From positions 1 to 12,186 of the forward strand of contig CALGSR010000302.1 in the NCBI GenBank assembly GCA_937902115.1: a stretch of DNA of 12,186 bases, read 5' to 3'. This DNA comes from an uncultured Bacillus sp. (GTDB lineage: Bacteria > Bacillota > Bacilli > Bacillales > Cytobacillaceae). Below are positions 1 through 5,646 of this stretch, in pieces. Made by a program: the position numbers and the translations under genes. The notes beneath the pieces are model-generated. The model ran no database searches and was not told where the DNA came from. It worked only from the letters and a program-made list of their open reading frames with translations. How positions within the stretch are numbered: the stretch's first letter is position 1; every line of letters begins with the position of its first letter.

Positions 1-39
1 AATTCATTAACATTCGGTATTGATTGATGGAGGTAACAC

Positions 40-481
40 ATGACAAAAAAATAATGATCCGAAAACGAAAAAGGAAAGAACCCTTTTAAAAACTATTGGC
101 TCCGTATTGTTTGCTATTATTGCCTCTTTACATCACTGGCTGCATACACTTTTGATTGCACTCGGTTTAACTACTCTAAGAACAGGACTATTCGCATTAC
201 CGTCCACTTTACGGTTAGTGTTTTTACTGGCCTCATTAGTTTTATCTGTTTGGTTTATTATTATTGCAAAGTGTAAATGGTCCCGTAATCGCCCTGCCGC
301 CTGGGTATATCTCGTATCTTCCTTAATATCAATTATTCTTGTTATTACAGCCATACCGGATACAATCACAAATTTGAATCAACCAGTTCAGCAAGAGCAG
401 AAGCAAGAGAAAGATAGTAACCAAGAACAACAGAAACAACAAGAGCAGCCATCACAACATGACGAACATAATCATGGTTAA
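40..481 (+). CDS. Small membrane protein with Gln/His-rich tail, frameshifted near the start
   Basis: Function unknown. A ribosome binding site (GGAGG at 29-33) precedes an ATG at 40, but that frame reads only M-T-K-K before a stop. The long open frame lies one base off and has its first start-like codon, a TTG at 107, with no ribosome binding site. Adding one A to the 7-A run at 45-51 joins ATG 40 to the long frame and gives a protein of about 146 aa with a Lys-rich N-terminus. Three hydrophobic segments follow (roughly residues 19-45, 58-77 and 88-106 of the restored protein), then a Gln/Glu-rich hydrophilic tail ending in HDEHNHG, which could bind a metal. The gene is either frameshifted, rescued by slippage on the A run, or affected by a base-calling error. 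It converges on the gene at 570-920 with a shared terminator. The membrane location is well supported; a copper link is only contextual. Confidence 0.7.
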
Positions 482-490
482 CACGAATAA

Positions 491-530
491 GGCTTTCGGA
501 TATTAGGAGGTAATCTAATATCCGAAAGCC
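491..530. terminator. Shared convergent terminator hairpin
   Basis: A perfect 16-bp stem (491-506 pairing with 515-530, arm starting GGCTTTCGG) closes an 8-nt loop. It lies 9 bp after the stop of the upstream plus-strand gene and 39 bp after the stop of the minus-strand gene, so it can serve both. The T tract is weak on both sides (CTCTTCTTTCT on the plus strand). Confidence 0.8.
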
Positions 531-569
531 CTCTTCTTTCTATAGGAGAGATATTCCAATTCAGTCTTT

Positions 570-920
570 TCAAGTTACAAACTTCATTAATGCGAACATC
601 ATAATGACAAAAAAACTGATTATCATAAAAAAGAAACTAAATCCATTTATGTTCGCTTTTTTTTGAATCTTGCTGTATTCCTCATAAGTTAGTTCTCCTT
701 TTGCAAACCTTAGCCCATGAGGATCAGGTTTGATAGAATAATAGGTACCTTTCGTATCCTCAAGAATCACATCCGTGATCAAATCCTTTCCATTCCATTG
801 ACCATCTAAGATGGTACCGCCTGAAATATCTACCCGTACAACTTTATACAAGGAGTTTTTCCGTATCTCTTCACAGATTTCATAAGCATTTTGCTCAATA
901 AAATGGTTGGAAACGCACAA
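570..920 (-). CDS. Small membrane-anchored protein with SHOCT-like segment
   Basis: About 116 aa, unknown function. I place the start at TTG 920, because GAGGTGAT lies at ideal spacing upstream. A GTG at 929 would overlap that ribosome binding site. The N-terminal two thirds are soluble and beta-rich in appearance (LYKVVRVDISGG, VILEDTKGTYYS). Near residues 72-89 is a segment FAKGELTYEEYSKIQKK that resembles the SHOCT (short C-terminal domain) oligomerisation motif. A single hydrophobic helix follows at about residues 94-114, ending the protein. A C-terminal anchor with the bulk on the cytoplasmic side is likely. No partner is evident, and the recurring promoter element of this window was not found upstream. 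Confidence 0.7.
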   Translation of the reverse strand: MCVSNHFIEQNAYEICEEIRKNSLYKVVRVDISGGTILDGQWNGKDLITDVILEDTKGTYYSIKPDPHGLRFAKGELTYEEYSKIQKKANINGFSFFFMIISFFVIMMFALMKFVT

Positions 921-986
921 GTTTATCACCTCACCTGTATTATATTTTATTCTGCTAAAATGTGTTTATATTTCTTTTATCACATT

Positions 987-1276
987 CTACGATGGATTAC
1001 CTCTGACCTCTTCTGCTTTCCAGTAATATGCACTAAATACTTCCGCAAACGCTTCAATGACTCTGTGCACAAAAGGTTGAATTCTTGATGGAATTCAACC
1101 TTTCCTCTGTTCTTTGTAATTAAAAGGATTTCTAAAAAAACGCGTAAACATTTTTTTGAAAATCCCCTTAAAGTTTGTCCGGTCTTATTATTTTATAGAG
1201 TCCAATACGTGAACGTATCAAGAATCCCCAAAATGCTAATAATAATTCCTGCTATTCTTTGTACGATTAAACCCAT
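987..1276 (-). pseudogene. Possible remnants of one or two small minus-strand genes
   Basis: Within the otherwise gene-free stretch 921-1322 the minus strand shows coding-like pieces. ATG 1276 opens a 27-aa hydrophobic peptide (MGLIVQRIAGIIISILGILD and on) stopped by TAA at 1193-1195. A nearby frame continues as a basic segment ending NPFNYKEQRKG, followed by TGA. It would fit one small membrane protein of about 60 aa broken by a stop and a frameshift. Further left, after a hairpin, GTG 1070 opens 27 codons (VIEAFAEVFSAYYWKAEE and on) ending at 987. No ribosome binding site precedes it. The composition looks protein-like, but I do not recognise a family, and chance AT-rich open frames are a real alternative. 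Confidence 0.3.
1072..1103. terminator. Possible terminator hairpin
   Basis: A 13-bp perfect stem (1072-1084 with 1091-1103; arm AAAGGTTGAATTC) closes a 6-nt loop. On the plus strand it is followed by CCTCTGTTCTTT. On the minus strand it starts next to the TGA ending the remnant that reads NPFNYKEQRKG. It probably terminated that decayed gene. Confidence 0.4.
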
Positions 1277-1322
1277 CCTTACTTTTCTTATACTAATCCT
1301 AAAAAATAATTAAGTAATTTTA

Positions 1323-1358
1323 TTTCTGCAAAGTTTCTACATACTTTCCTTGTATGAT
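1323..1358 (+). promoter_or_regulatory. Recurring 11-bp direct-repeat operator and promoter (AbrB-like gene)
   Basis: Half-sites TTTCTGCAAAG (1323-1333) and TTTCTACATAC (1334-1344) are followed by 8 bp and a -10 box TATGAT (1353-1358). The spacing is identical to the other copies in this window. No TTGACA-like -35 box is present, which suggests activator dependence. Confidence 0.6.
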
Positions 1359-1431
1359 TAGATTAATAATAAGCCGGTTGTTTTCAGATGAAGAAAGTAT
1401 ATCAAATCTACATACAATGGAGGTCCAAATT

Positions 1432-1739
1432 TTGTATTATAAGCTTTCTAAAACAGGTCAAGTAACCATTCCTAAATATGTTCAAAAGAAGCTGGGGTTT
1501 AAGGAAGGGGATTATCTATATATATCTATCAATATCACGATAGTATAGCTATTGTTAAATACCATCAAAATACTGCTTTAAACCAATGTGTTTTTCAAAA
1601 CGGGAGAATATCAATCCCTGCAGAACTTCGCAAACTGTTAAGACTCTCTCTTGGTACATTGCTTGATATAAAAATCAGCTATAATCAAGACAAAGTGATT
1701 ATCAAGAGAGCGAAACTAGGTCTATTAAGAGATGCATAA
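1432..1739 (+). pseudogene. AbrB/SpoVT-like regulator with two swapped-hairpin domains, frameshifted
   Basis: The start is TTG 1432, eight bases after GGAGG (1419-1423). The first frame encodes an AbrB-type swapped-hairpin DNA-binding domain (YYKLSKTGQVTIP, then KKLGFKEGDYLYIS) but ends at a TAG soon after. Another frame continues without a gap into a second AbrB domain (NGRISIPAELRKLL, then GTLLDIKISYNQDKVIIKRA) and ends at TAA 1737-1739. The junction holds a (TA)4 run at 1517-1524. Removing one TA restores a single 101-aa frame with a sensible strand between the domains (GDYLYIYQYHDSIAIVKY). Such proteins act as transition-state-type transcription regulators or antitoxin-like DNA binders. 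The gene has its own copy of the recurring operator just upstream, so it may be a regulon member. As written it encodes only the first domain. Confidence 0.75.
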
Positions 1740-1773
1740 CCTCTTCATAAAGTAATTTAATATAAATGTTCCG

Positions 1774-1809
1774 AAAATCCTTATTTTCTGCACAAAGTTT
1801 ATTTATACT
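1774..1809 (+). promoter_or_regulatory. Orphan copy of the recurring promoter element
   Basis: A strong second half-site TTTCTGCACAA (1785-1795) lies 8 bp before -10 TATACT (1804-1809). The first half-site (1774-1784) is weak. No gene follows on the plus strand: the first terminator-like hairpin starts at 1858. Only a 9-codon ATG frame beginning at about 1815 is seen, without a ribosome binding site. It is either a relic of a deleted gene or the promoter of an RNA of about 80 nt. Confidence 0.5.
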
Positions 1810-1857
1810 TTAAATATGGATGGTCCTCATCCCCCTTTTATATAAAAACATAGTACA

Positions 1858-1894
1858 AGAAAAACCGTTACCTCCGCTAGGTAACGGTTTTTCT
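1858..1894. terminator. Terminator of the minus-strand DUF2933/propeller genes
   Basis: A 16-bp perfect stem (1858-1873 with 1879-1894; arm AGAAAAACCGTTACCT) closes a 5-nt loop and abuts the stop codon of the minus-strand gene at 1896. U runs occur in both directions, so it can also end transcripts from the orphan promoter at 1774-1809. Confidence 0.85.
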
Positions 1895-1895
1895 A

Positions 1896-2102
1896 CTATG
1901 ATTCCTTTTTTACCATTAAGGACAGGGCTTCCACTTCTTTTCTTAGCTTTTCATTTTCCAACTCCAAATTAGCCATTTTTGAATCCAAAATCTTTGAAGA
2001 GTGTGAATCATGATCATGATGCTTATGACCACCCATTCCCTTCATACAGAAAATCATCATGATGGGACAAGCTAACAATACCAAATAAGTTAACCATTCC
2101 AA
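1896..2102 (-). CDS. DUF2933-like small membrane protein with His-rich loop
   Basis: About 68 aa. I choose TTG 2102 as the start: AGGAG lies about eight bases upstream, and the resulting N-terminus MEWLTYL fits the family, whereas the GTG at 2111 overlaps the ribosome binding site. One membrane helix (about residues 3-20, with LLACPIMMIFCMKGMGG) is followed by a His/Asp cluster HKHHDHDSH and then a charged helix (NLELENEKLRKEVEALSLM) predicted to form a coiled coil. The Cys/Met/His content around the membrane exit suggests copper binding. Small DUF2933 proteins are commonly found beside copper or multicopper oxidase genes. The gene lies downstream of the propeller lipoprotein on the same strand with no terminator between them, and has its own copy of the recurring operator. 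Confidence 0.8.
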   Translation of the reverse strand: MEWLTYLVLLACPIMMIFCMKGMGGHKHHDHDSHSSKILDSKMANLELENEKLRKEVEALSLMVKKES

Positions 2103-2129
2103 TAAAATCACTCCTAACTACTTTTCTTT

Positions 2130-2165
2130 ATCATACAAAGAAAAAATGGAGATTTTATGGAGAAA
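2130..2165 (-). promoter_or_regulatory. Recurring direct-repeat operator and promoter (DUF2933 gene)
   Basis: Read on the minus strand, half-sites TTTCTCCATAA (2165-2155) and AATCTCCATTT (2154-2144) are followed by 8 bp (2143-2136) and -10 TATGAT (2135-2130). Both repeats carry C where most copies have G (CTCCA instead of CTGCA), but the 11 + 11 + 8 spacing is exact. The start codon is 28 bp further on. Confidence 0.6.
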
Positions 2166-2179
2166 TAAAATTTTATTAT

Positions 2180-3274
2180 TTATTTCATAATAGTGATCCC
2201 ATTCGGTGTTTCACCGACTTCAATTGTTTCAATTACTTTATTTTCTTCAGTGTCAATAACCGATACTGTGTTTTCATACATATTTGTTACATAAGCCCGC
2301 TTACCATCAGAACTTGTTACTACCCCATGAGAGCCTTTTCCCGTTTCAATGGTTGCTGCTACTTTTTTGGCTGCTAAGTCAACAACTGAAACTGAATTCG
2401 ACGGGGAATCTTTTGTTCCCTGATTAGCCACATAGGCAAATTGATTATTCGCATCAATATAACCTTGCGCAGGTCCATTGCCAACAGGAACCTTTTTCAC
2501 TTGCCCAGTTGCTAAATCAACAATTGCCAGCATATTTTCGGCATTTATAGTGGCTACAAGTATTTTACCATCTGAGGTAACTCCAGTAGTAACTGGAGCC
2601 GAACCGACCGTAATTCTCTTTTCCTCTTCCATCGTTTGCAGATCTAGGACACTAACTGTATCCTCACCCATGTTAGCTATATAAGCCTTCCCACTGTCAG
2701 TTGAAATACGAAATCCATGAGGTCCCTTTCCCGTGTTAACCGTTTGAGCCACAGTAAAGCTTTCCGTATCAATAACCGAAACGTTGTTATCTTCATTGTT
2801 TGTAACTAAGGCATATTCCCCATTCTCTGTAAAAACAATATGCGCAGGGTGATTGCCAACTTCAACTGATTTCAAAAGTTCATTTGTGTTTGTATCAAAA
2901 AACACTGCCTTCCCTGTCATTTTCATTGATCCATGATCGCCGTCATGATGCATCATCGCTGGGACCACTGTAGCACCGACCGTTTTCCCATCCGGAGAGA
3001 CTTGAACATTGTGGACAATTCCATCCACTTCTATCGTCTCAACTACTTTATTCGTTGCTGCATCAATTTTTGAAATACTTCCTCCCTCATTCGCTGTAAA
3101 ATAATATCGAGTATTGTTTAATTCGACTGTATCCTCATCCTTTGTTTGAGTTGTCTGATTGTATTGATTTTCTTCCTTTGCCAGCGTAGCACCTTCTTCA
3201 TTAGTGCCACACCCGGCAAGAAATATCCCTAGTATGATTAATGGGATTAATAATTTTAATTTTACTTTTTTCAT
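2180..3274 (-). CDS. YncE-like YVTN beta-propeller lipoprotein with Met/His-rich loop
   Basis: 364 aa. The ATG follows AAGGAGG at seven bases. A basic N-region and hydrophobic core lead to the lipobox FLAGC with Cys22, predicting a lipoprotein on the outer face of the membrane. After a hydrophilic linker (about 23-50) there are repeated blades of the YVTN/YncE type, recognised by recurring SVIDTE...V...I.VG..P.G...S.DG..AYV.N patterns to the C-terminus (for example VSVIDTEENKVIETIEVGETP). One blade carries an insertion MMHHDGDHGSMKM (residues 107-119) that looks like a Cu-binding segment absent from ordinary blades. It is divergent from the multicopper oxidase gene across a 348-bp intergenic region. 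Propellers of this kind bind ligands or partner proteins; no enzymatic activity is implied. A role in envelope copper handling is inferred from the loop and the neighbours. Confidence 0.88.
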   Translation of the reverse strand: MKKVKLKLLIPLIILGIFLAGCGTNEEGATLAKEENQYNQTTQTKDEDTVELNNTRYYFTANEGGSISKIDAATNKVVETIEVDGIVHNVQVSPDGKTVGATVVPAMMHHDGDHGSMKMTGKAVFFDTNTNELLKSVEVGNHPAHIVFTENGEYALVTNNEDNNVSVIDTESFTVAQTVNTGKGPHGFRISTDSGKAYIANMGEDTVSVLDLQTMEEEKRITVGSAPVTTGVTSDGKILVATINAENMLAIVDLATGQVKKVPVGNGPAQGYIDANNQFAYVANQGTKDSPSNSVSVVDLAAKKVAATIETGKGSHGVVTSSDGKRAYVTNMYENTVSVIDTEENKVIETIEVGETPNGITIMK

Positions 3275-3337
3275 ATAGGTTTCCTCCTTTTCTATCTATT
3301 TGTTAGAGTAAACATTTACCTCTATTCATATTGTGTC

Positions 3338-3352
3338 GTTCTTCACAAGAAC
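3338..3352. promoter_or_regulatory. 15-bp palindrome upstream of the propeller lipoprotein gene
   Basis: GTTCTTCACAAGAAC is a perfect inverted repeat: 6-bp arms around CAC. On the minus strand it lies just before a TATGAA -10-like box and partly overlaps a TTGTTC -35-like box, about 70 bp from the start codon. That is a position suited to a dimeric repressor. I cannot assign a regulator. Confidence 0.4.
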
Positions 3353-3385
3353 AAAAAAAGCAGGGGAAATCCGTAAAACTTTGTG

Positions 3386-3420
3386 AAAATCCACAAAAAC
3401 TGCAAAAATTATATTAATAT
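3386..3420 (+). promoter_or_regulatory. Distal copy of the recurring promoter element upstream of the oxidase
   Basis: Half-sites AAAATCCACAA (3386-3396) and AAACTGCAAAA (3397-3407) are followed by TAATAT at 3415-3420, one base closer than in the other copies. About 60 bp here (3374-3432) are clearly similar to 11085-11143 in the degraded second copy, which shows that this is an ancestral part of the locus. The remaining stretch 3421-3581 holds no gene that I can see, only a GGAGG at 3458-3462 with no usable start codon at the right distance. Confidence 0.45.
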
Positions 3421-3581
3421 TATATTTTTTACGAACAAGGGACTCTTTTCAAGTAATGGAGGTTTTAAACCAAATCATTTACCAAGAAGGATTTTTGAAC
3501 TTTTTTTGAACAACGGTTTTTTTTAACTTCTTTTTTTAAAACCTAGTGATATTTATCGTTTATTTTTATAATTCCATCAAA

Positions 3582-3617
3582 AAACTCCACAGTTTCTGCA
3601 ATATTTTCTTTTATACT
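3582..3617 (+). promoter_or_regulatory. Recurring direct-repeat operator and promoter (multicopper oxidase)
   Basis: Half-sites AAACTCCACAG (3582-3592) and TTTCTGCAATA (3593-3603) are followed by 8 bp and -10 TATACT (3612-3617). The predicted transcription start would fall at about 3623-3625, on top of the first possible ATG of the oxidase gene. Confidence 0.6.
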
Positions 3618-3622
3618 GCTTT

Positions 3623-5212
3623 ATGACAATAATATTCAACATGAAACTTAAATTAGCTGCTGTATTAGCATTTAGTGCCCTCATTCTGGCAGCATGTTCC
3701 TCAAATGATGCCGGAAATGCAGATGAAGCCAAAGGCAATCAAAAAAAAACAGAAGAACAGGTGGCTCAAGTAGATGGACTTCAAACCACTAACGCGGAAA
3801 CGCTTACAGGGAATAAATTTACCATTACTGCCAAAGAAGCTAAACATCAATTGAACAGTAAAGTGACCGTTGATGCTTGGACATTTAACGGCTCCGTTCC
3901 AGGCTCGCAAATCCGTGTAATGGAAGGAGAAAAGGTGAAAATCACATTTAAAAATGAATTGCCTGTGCCTTCCTCTATTCACTGGCATGGCATTACGGTA
4001 CCAAATGAAATGGATGGAATACCGGGTGTGACACAAAATGCCGTTCAACCGGGCGAAAGCTTTACGTATGAATTTACACCGACAATACCTGGAACCTATA
4101 TGTACCATACTCATCAAGATGCAGTAAACCAAATGGATATGGGACTTTATGGTACGATTATCGTTGAGCCAAAAGAAAAAACATATGACCGGGATTATAC
4201 TCTTATGTTTGATGAATGGATAAGTGATTCCCAAAAATCTAATATGCCGATGAATGATATGGGTGAAATGGATCATAGCGGAATGAACCATGGTGGAGGT
4301 TCAGCAGCTCCTGACAACAGCCATGGAAGCCAAGATATGGGACATGATATGTCTATTTACGATATTTATACTATTAACGGAAAAAGTGGAGATGCTATTG
4401 AACCGTTAAAGGTAAAAGAAGGAGAAAAGGTCCGGCTCCGTTTAGTCAATCCCGGCTACTTATCTCATAACATTCACCTGCACGGTCATGACATTAAAGT
4501 TGTCGCAGTTGATGGCCAGGATGTGAATGAACCAAAGGAAGTGAAAGACCAGTTAATCTCAATAGCTCCAGGCGAGCGTTATGATATTGAGTTCACTGCT
4601 AATAATCCTGGTGAATGGTATCTTGAGGAGCATGGGAACACAGAAGGTACAAAAGGAATGAAAGCATTGATTCAATATGAAGGAAATAACGAAACAAAGG
4701 ATCAATCTAACCAAAATAAGAAACTACCTATATTCTCCTATATTAATTACGGAGGCACAAAAACTGGAAAATTCACTTTAGATCAGGAGTATGACGTTGA
4801 GTACACTATGGATCTTAACGGGAATAATGATGACAATGTTTGGACGATCAATGGAAAAGCATTCCCAGAAACAGTTGGGTTAAATATCAAAAAAGGTGAT
4901 TTAGTGAAAGTAAAATTAATCAACAATTCGCCAACCGGTGTGAATCATCCGATGCACTTACACGGGCACTCGTTCCAGGTATTAAGTAAAAATGGACAGC
5001 CGGTGGAAGGTTCACCAATTATAAAAGATACCATCAGTTTAGAATCTGGCGATGAATATGTTGTAGCCTTTGAAGCTGATAACTCAGGCAACTGGCTGTT
5101 CCACTGTCATGATTTACATCATGCCACAGCAGGAATGGTAGATGTAATCAAATATGATGGATATCAACCAAACTTTACACCCGATCCAAACTCTAATAAT
5201 AAACCTGAGTAA
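3623..5212 (+). CDS. Multicopper oxidase lipoprotein (laccase/CueO-like)
   Basis: 529 aa from ATG 3623; ATG 3641 (residue 7) is the likelier biological start because it begins the signal peptide. Neither has a ribosome binding site. The lipobox ILAAC (Cys25) predicts a membrane-anchored extracytoplasmic lipoprotein. Three cupredoxin domains are present with all copper ligands: IHWHG (H120, H122), YHTH (H162, H164), NHPMHLHGH (T1 H442; H445, H447) and HCHDLHHATAGM (H494, C495, H496, T1 H500 and axial M505). Domain two is preceded by a Met/His-rich insertion at residues 206-246 (including MNDMGEMDHSGMNHGG), like the Met-rich regions of CueO-type cuprous oxidases. The expected reaction is four-electron O2 reduction coupled to oxidation of Cu(I) or phenolic substrates; copper detoxification is favoured by context. 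A terminator follows, and the recurring operator precedes it. Confidence 0.93.
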   Translation: MTIIFNMKLKLAAVLAFSALILAACSSNDAGNADEAKGNQKKTEEQVAQVDGLQTTNAETLTGNKFTITAKEAKHQLNSKVTVDAWTFNGSVPGSQIRVMEGEKVKITFKNELPVPSSIHWHGITVPNEMDGIPGVTQNAVQPGESFTYEFTPTIPGTYMYHTHQDAVNQMDMGLYGTIIVEPKEKTYDRDYTLMFDEWISDSQKSNMPMNDMGEMDHSGMNHGGGSAAPDNSHGSQDMGHDMSIYDIYTINGKSGDAIEPLKVKEGEKVRLRLVNPGYLSHNIHLHGHDIKVVAVDGQDVNEPKEVKDQLISIAPGERYDIEFTANNPGEWYLEEHGNTEGTKGMKALIQYEGNNETKDQSNQNKKLPIFSYINYGGTKTGKFTLDQEYDVEYTMDLNGNNDDNVWTINGKAFPETVGLNIKKGDLVKVKLINNSPTGVNHPMHLHGHSFQVLSKNGQPVEGSPIIKDTISLESGDEYVVAFEADNSGNWLFHCHDLHHATAGMVDVIKYDGYQPNFTPDPNSNNKPE

Positions 5213-5234
5213 CAACCAAACCTTTACAGTAAAT

Positions 5235-5271
5235 AGACTGAGGCTGCCGTTTAAATCGGCTGCCCCAGTCT
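5235..5271. terminator. Terminator after the multicopper oxidase gene
   Basis: The hairpin arms 5235-5249 and 5257-5271 (AGACTG..GGCTGCCG / CGGCTGCC..AGTCT) pair except for small internal mismatches. The homologous hairpin at 11217-11251 is perfect, so this copy has drifted. It also faces the minus-strand small ORF ending at 5304. Confidence 0.75.
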
Positions 5272-5303
5272 CATGTAACTATGTGTTTACCTTCTTGGCT
5301 GTA

Positions 5304-5399
5304 TCAGTAAGGTAACGACAACTCGCTAAAATAAAACCAAAGAATGAAAAGAATAATAGCAATCGCTCCGACAAACATAAAAGGTTTATTTTTATTCAC
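5304..5399 (-). CDS. Truncated small single-pass membrane protein (paralogue of 11250-11417)
   Basis: 31 aa starting at GTG 5399, eight bases after GGAGG. The sequence VNKNKPFMFVGAIAIILFIL continues to a stop after WFYFSELSLPY. It is one membrane helix with a short tail. The paralogue at 11250-11417 is nearly the same over these residues but continues for another 24 aa, so this copy is truncated by an early stop and an internal deletion. It is divergent from the large propeller lipoprotein and convergent with the oxidase. Function unknown. Confidence 0.55.
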   Translation of the reverse strand: MNKNKPFMFVGAIAIILFILWFYFSELSLPY

Positions 5400-5466
5400 T
5401 CACAGCCCCTCCACTATGACTTTTTACGTTTCCAACACTATATTCGCAAAAATATGTGCAGATATC

Positions 5467-5493
5467 ATCGAGGAAATATTGATATTTCTTGAT
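5467..5493. repeat. Inverted repeat overlapping the operator of the large propeller gene
   Basis: Arms ATCGAGGAA (5467-5475) and TTTCTTGAT (5485-5493) pair with two G:T positions around a 9-nt loop. The second copy (11484-11492 / 11502-11510) is a perfect 9-bp inverted repeat. The right arm coincides with the first operator half-site, so it could be a second regulator's site or simply part of the half-site context. Confidence 0.4.
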
Positions 5494-5520
5494 AGTTTCT
5501 GCAAAATATCCATTTATACT
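5485..5520 (+). promoter_or_regulatory. Recurring direct-repeat operator and promoter (large propeller gene)
   Basis: Half-sites TTTCTTGATAG (5485-5495) and TTTCTGCAAAA (5496-5506) are followed by 8 bp and -10 TATACT (5515-5520). This leaves a 5' leader of about 120 nt before the ATG at 5647. I see no clear riboswitch fold in the leader, and no further gene in the intergenic stretch 5400-5646. Confidence 0.65.
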
Positions 5521-5646
5521 TGTTTTATCAGGGTTATCTAATGCTATGTGAAAATGTTTAGTTAACCAAAGAATTGTTCTATTTCCGCCATTATGAAGAG
5601 CCTTCTAAAAAAGTTTAGCAGTTGAAAAGAAAGGGGTTTTAGCAAA

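Noticed and set aside
930..985. TATAAT on the minus strand as promoter of the gene at 570-920
   Set aside because: It would place the transcription start inside or at the ribosome binding site, and no -35 box is visible.
891..1088. 65-codon plus-strand open frame
   Set aside because: It has no ribosome binding site, overlaps the start of the minus-strand gene and ends in a hairpin; composition is not protein-like.
3377..3400. TTTGTG-N6-CACAAA inverted repeat as a Fnr/Rex-like operator
   Set aside because: Arm spacing does not match those families, and the homologous segment at 11088-11111 keeps the direct-repeat core but not the inverted repeat.
3701..4291. 196-codon open frame on the minus strand inside the oxidase gene
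   Set aside because: It is antisense to a gene with complete copper-site motifs, has no ribosome binding site and shows no recognisable domain.
5400..5480. Copy of the regulon element on the minus strand for the small ORF at 5304-5399
   Set aside because: An ATATCTGCACAT half-site is present, but the distance to the TATAGT box is off by three bases and the partner half-site is poor.
5344..5541. 65-codon plus-strand open frame
   Set aside because: It lies across the small minus-strand ORF, the inverted repeat and the operator, with no ribosome binding site.
5521..5646. Possible riboswitch in the 5' leader of the large propeller gene
   Set aside because: I find no stable paired elements or terminator/antiterminator pair.
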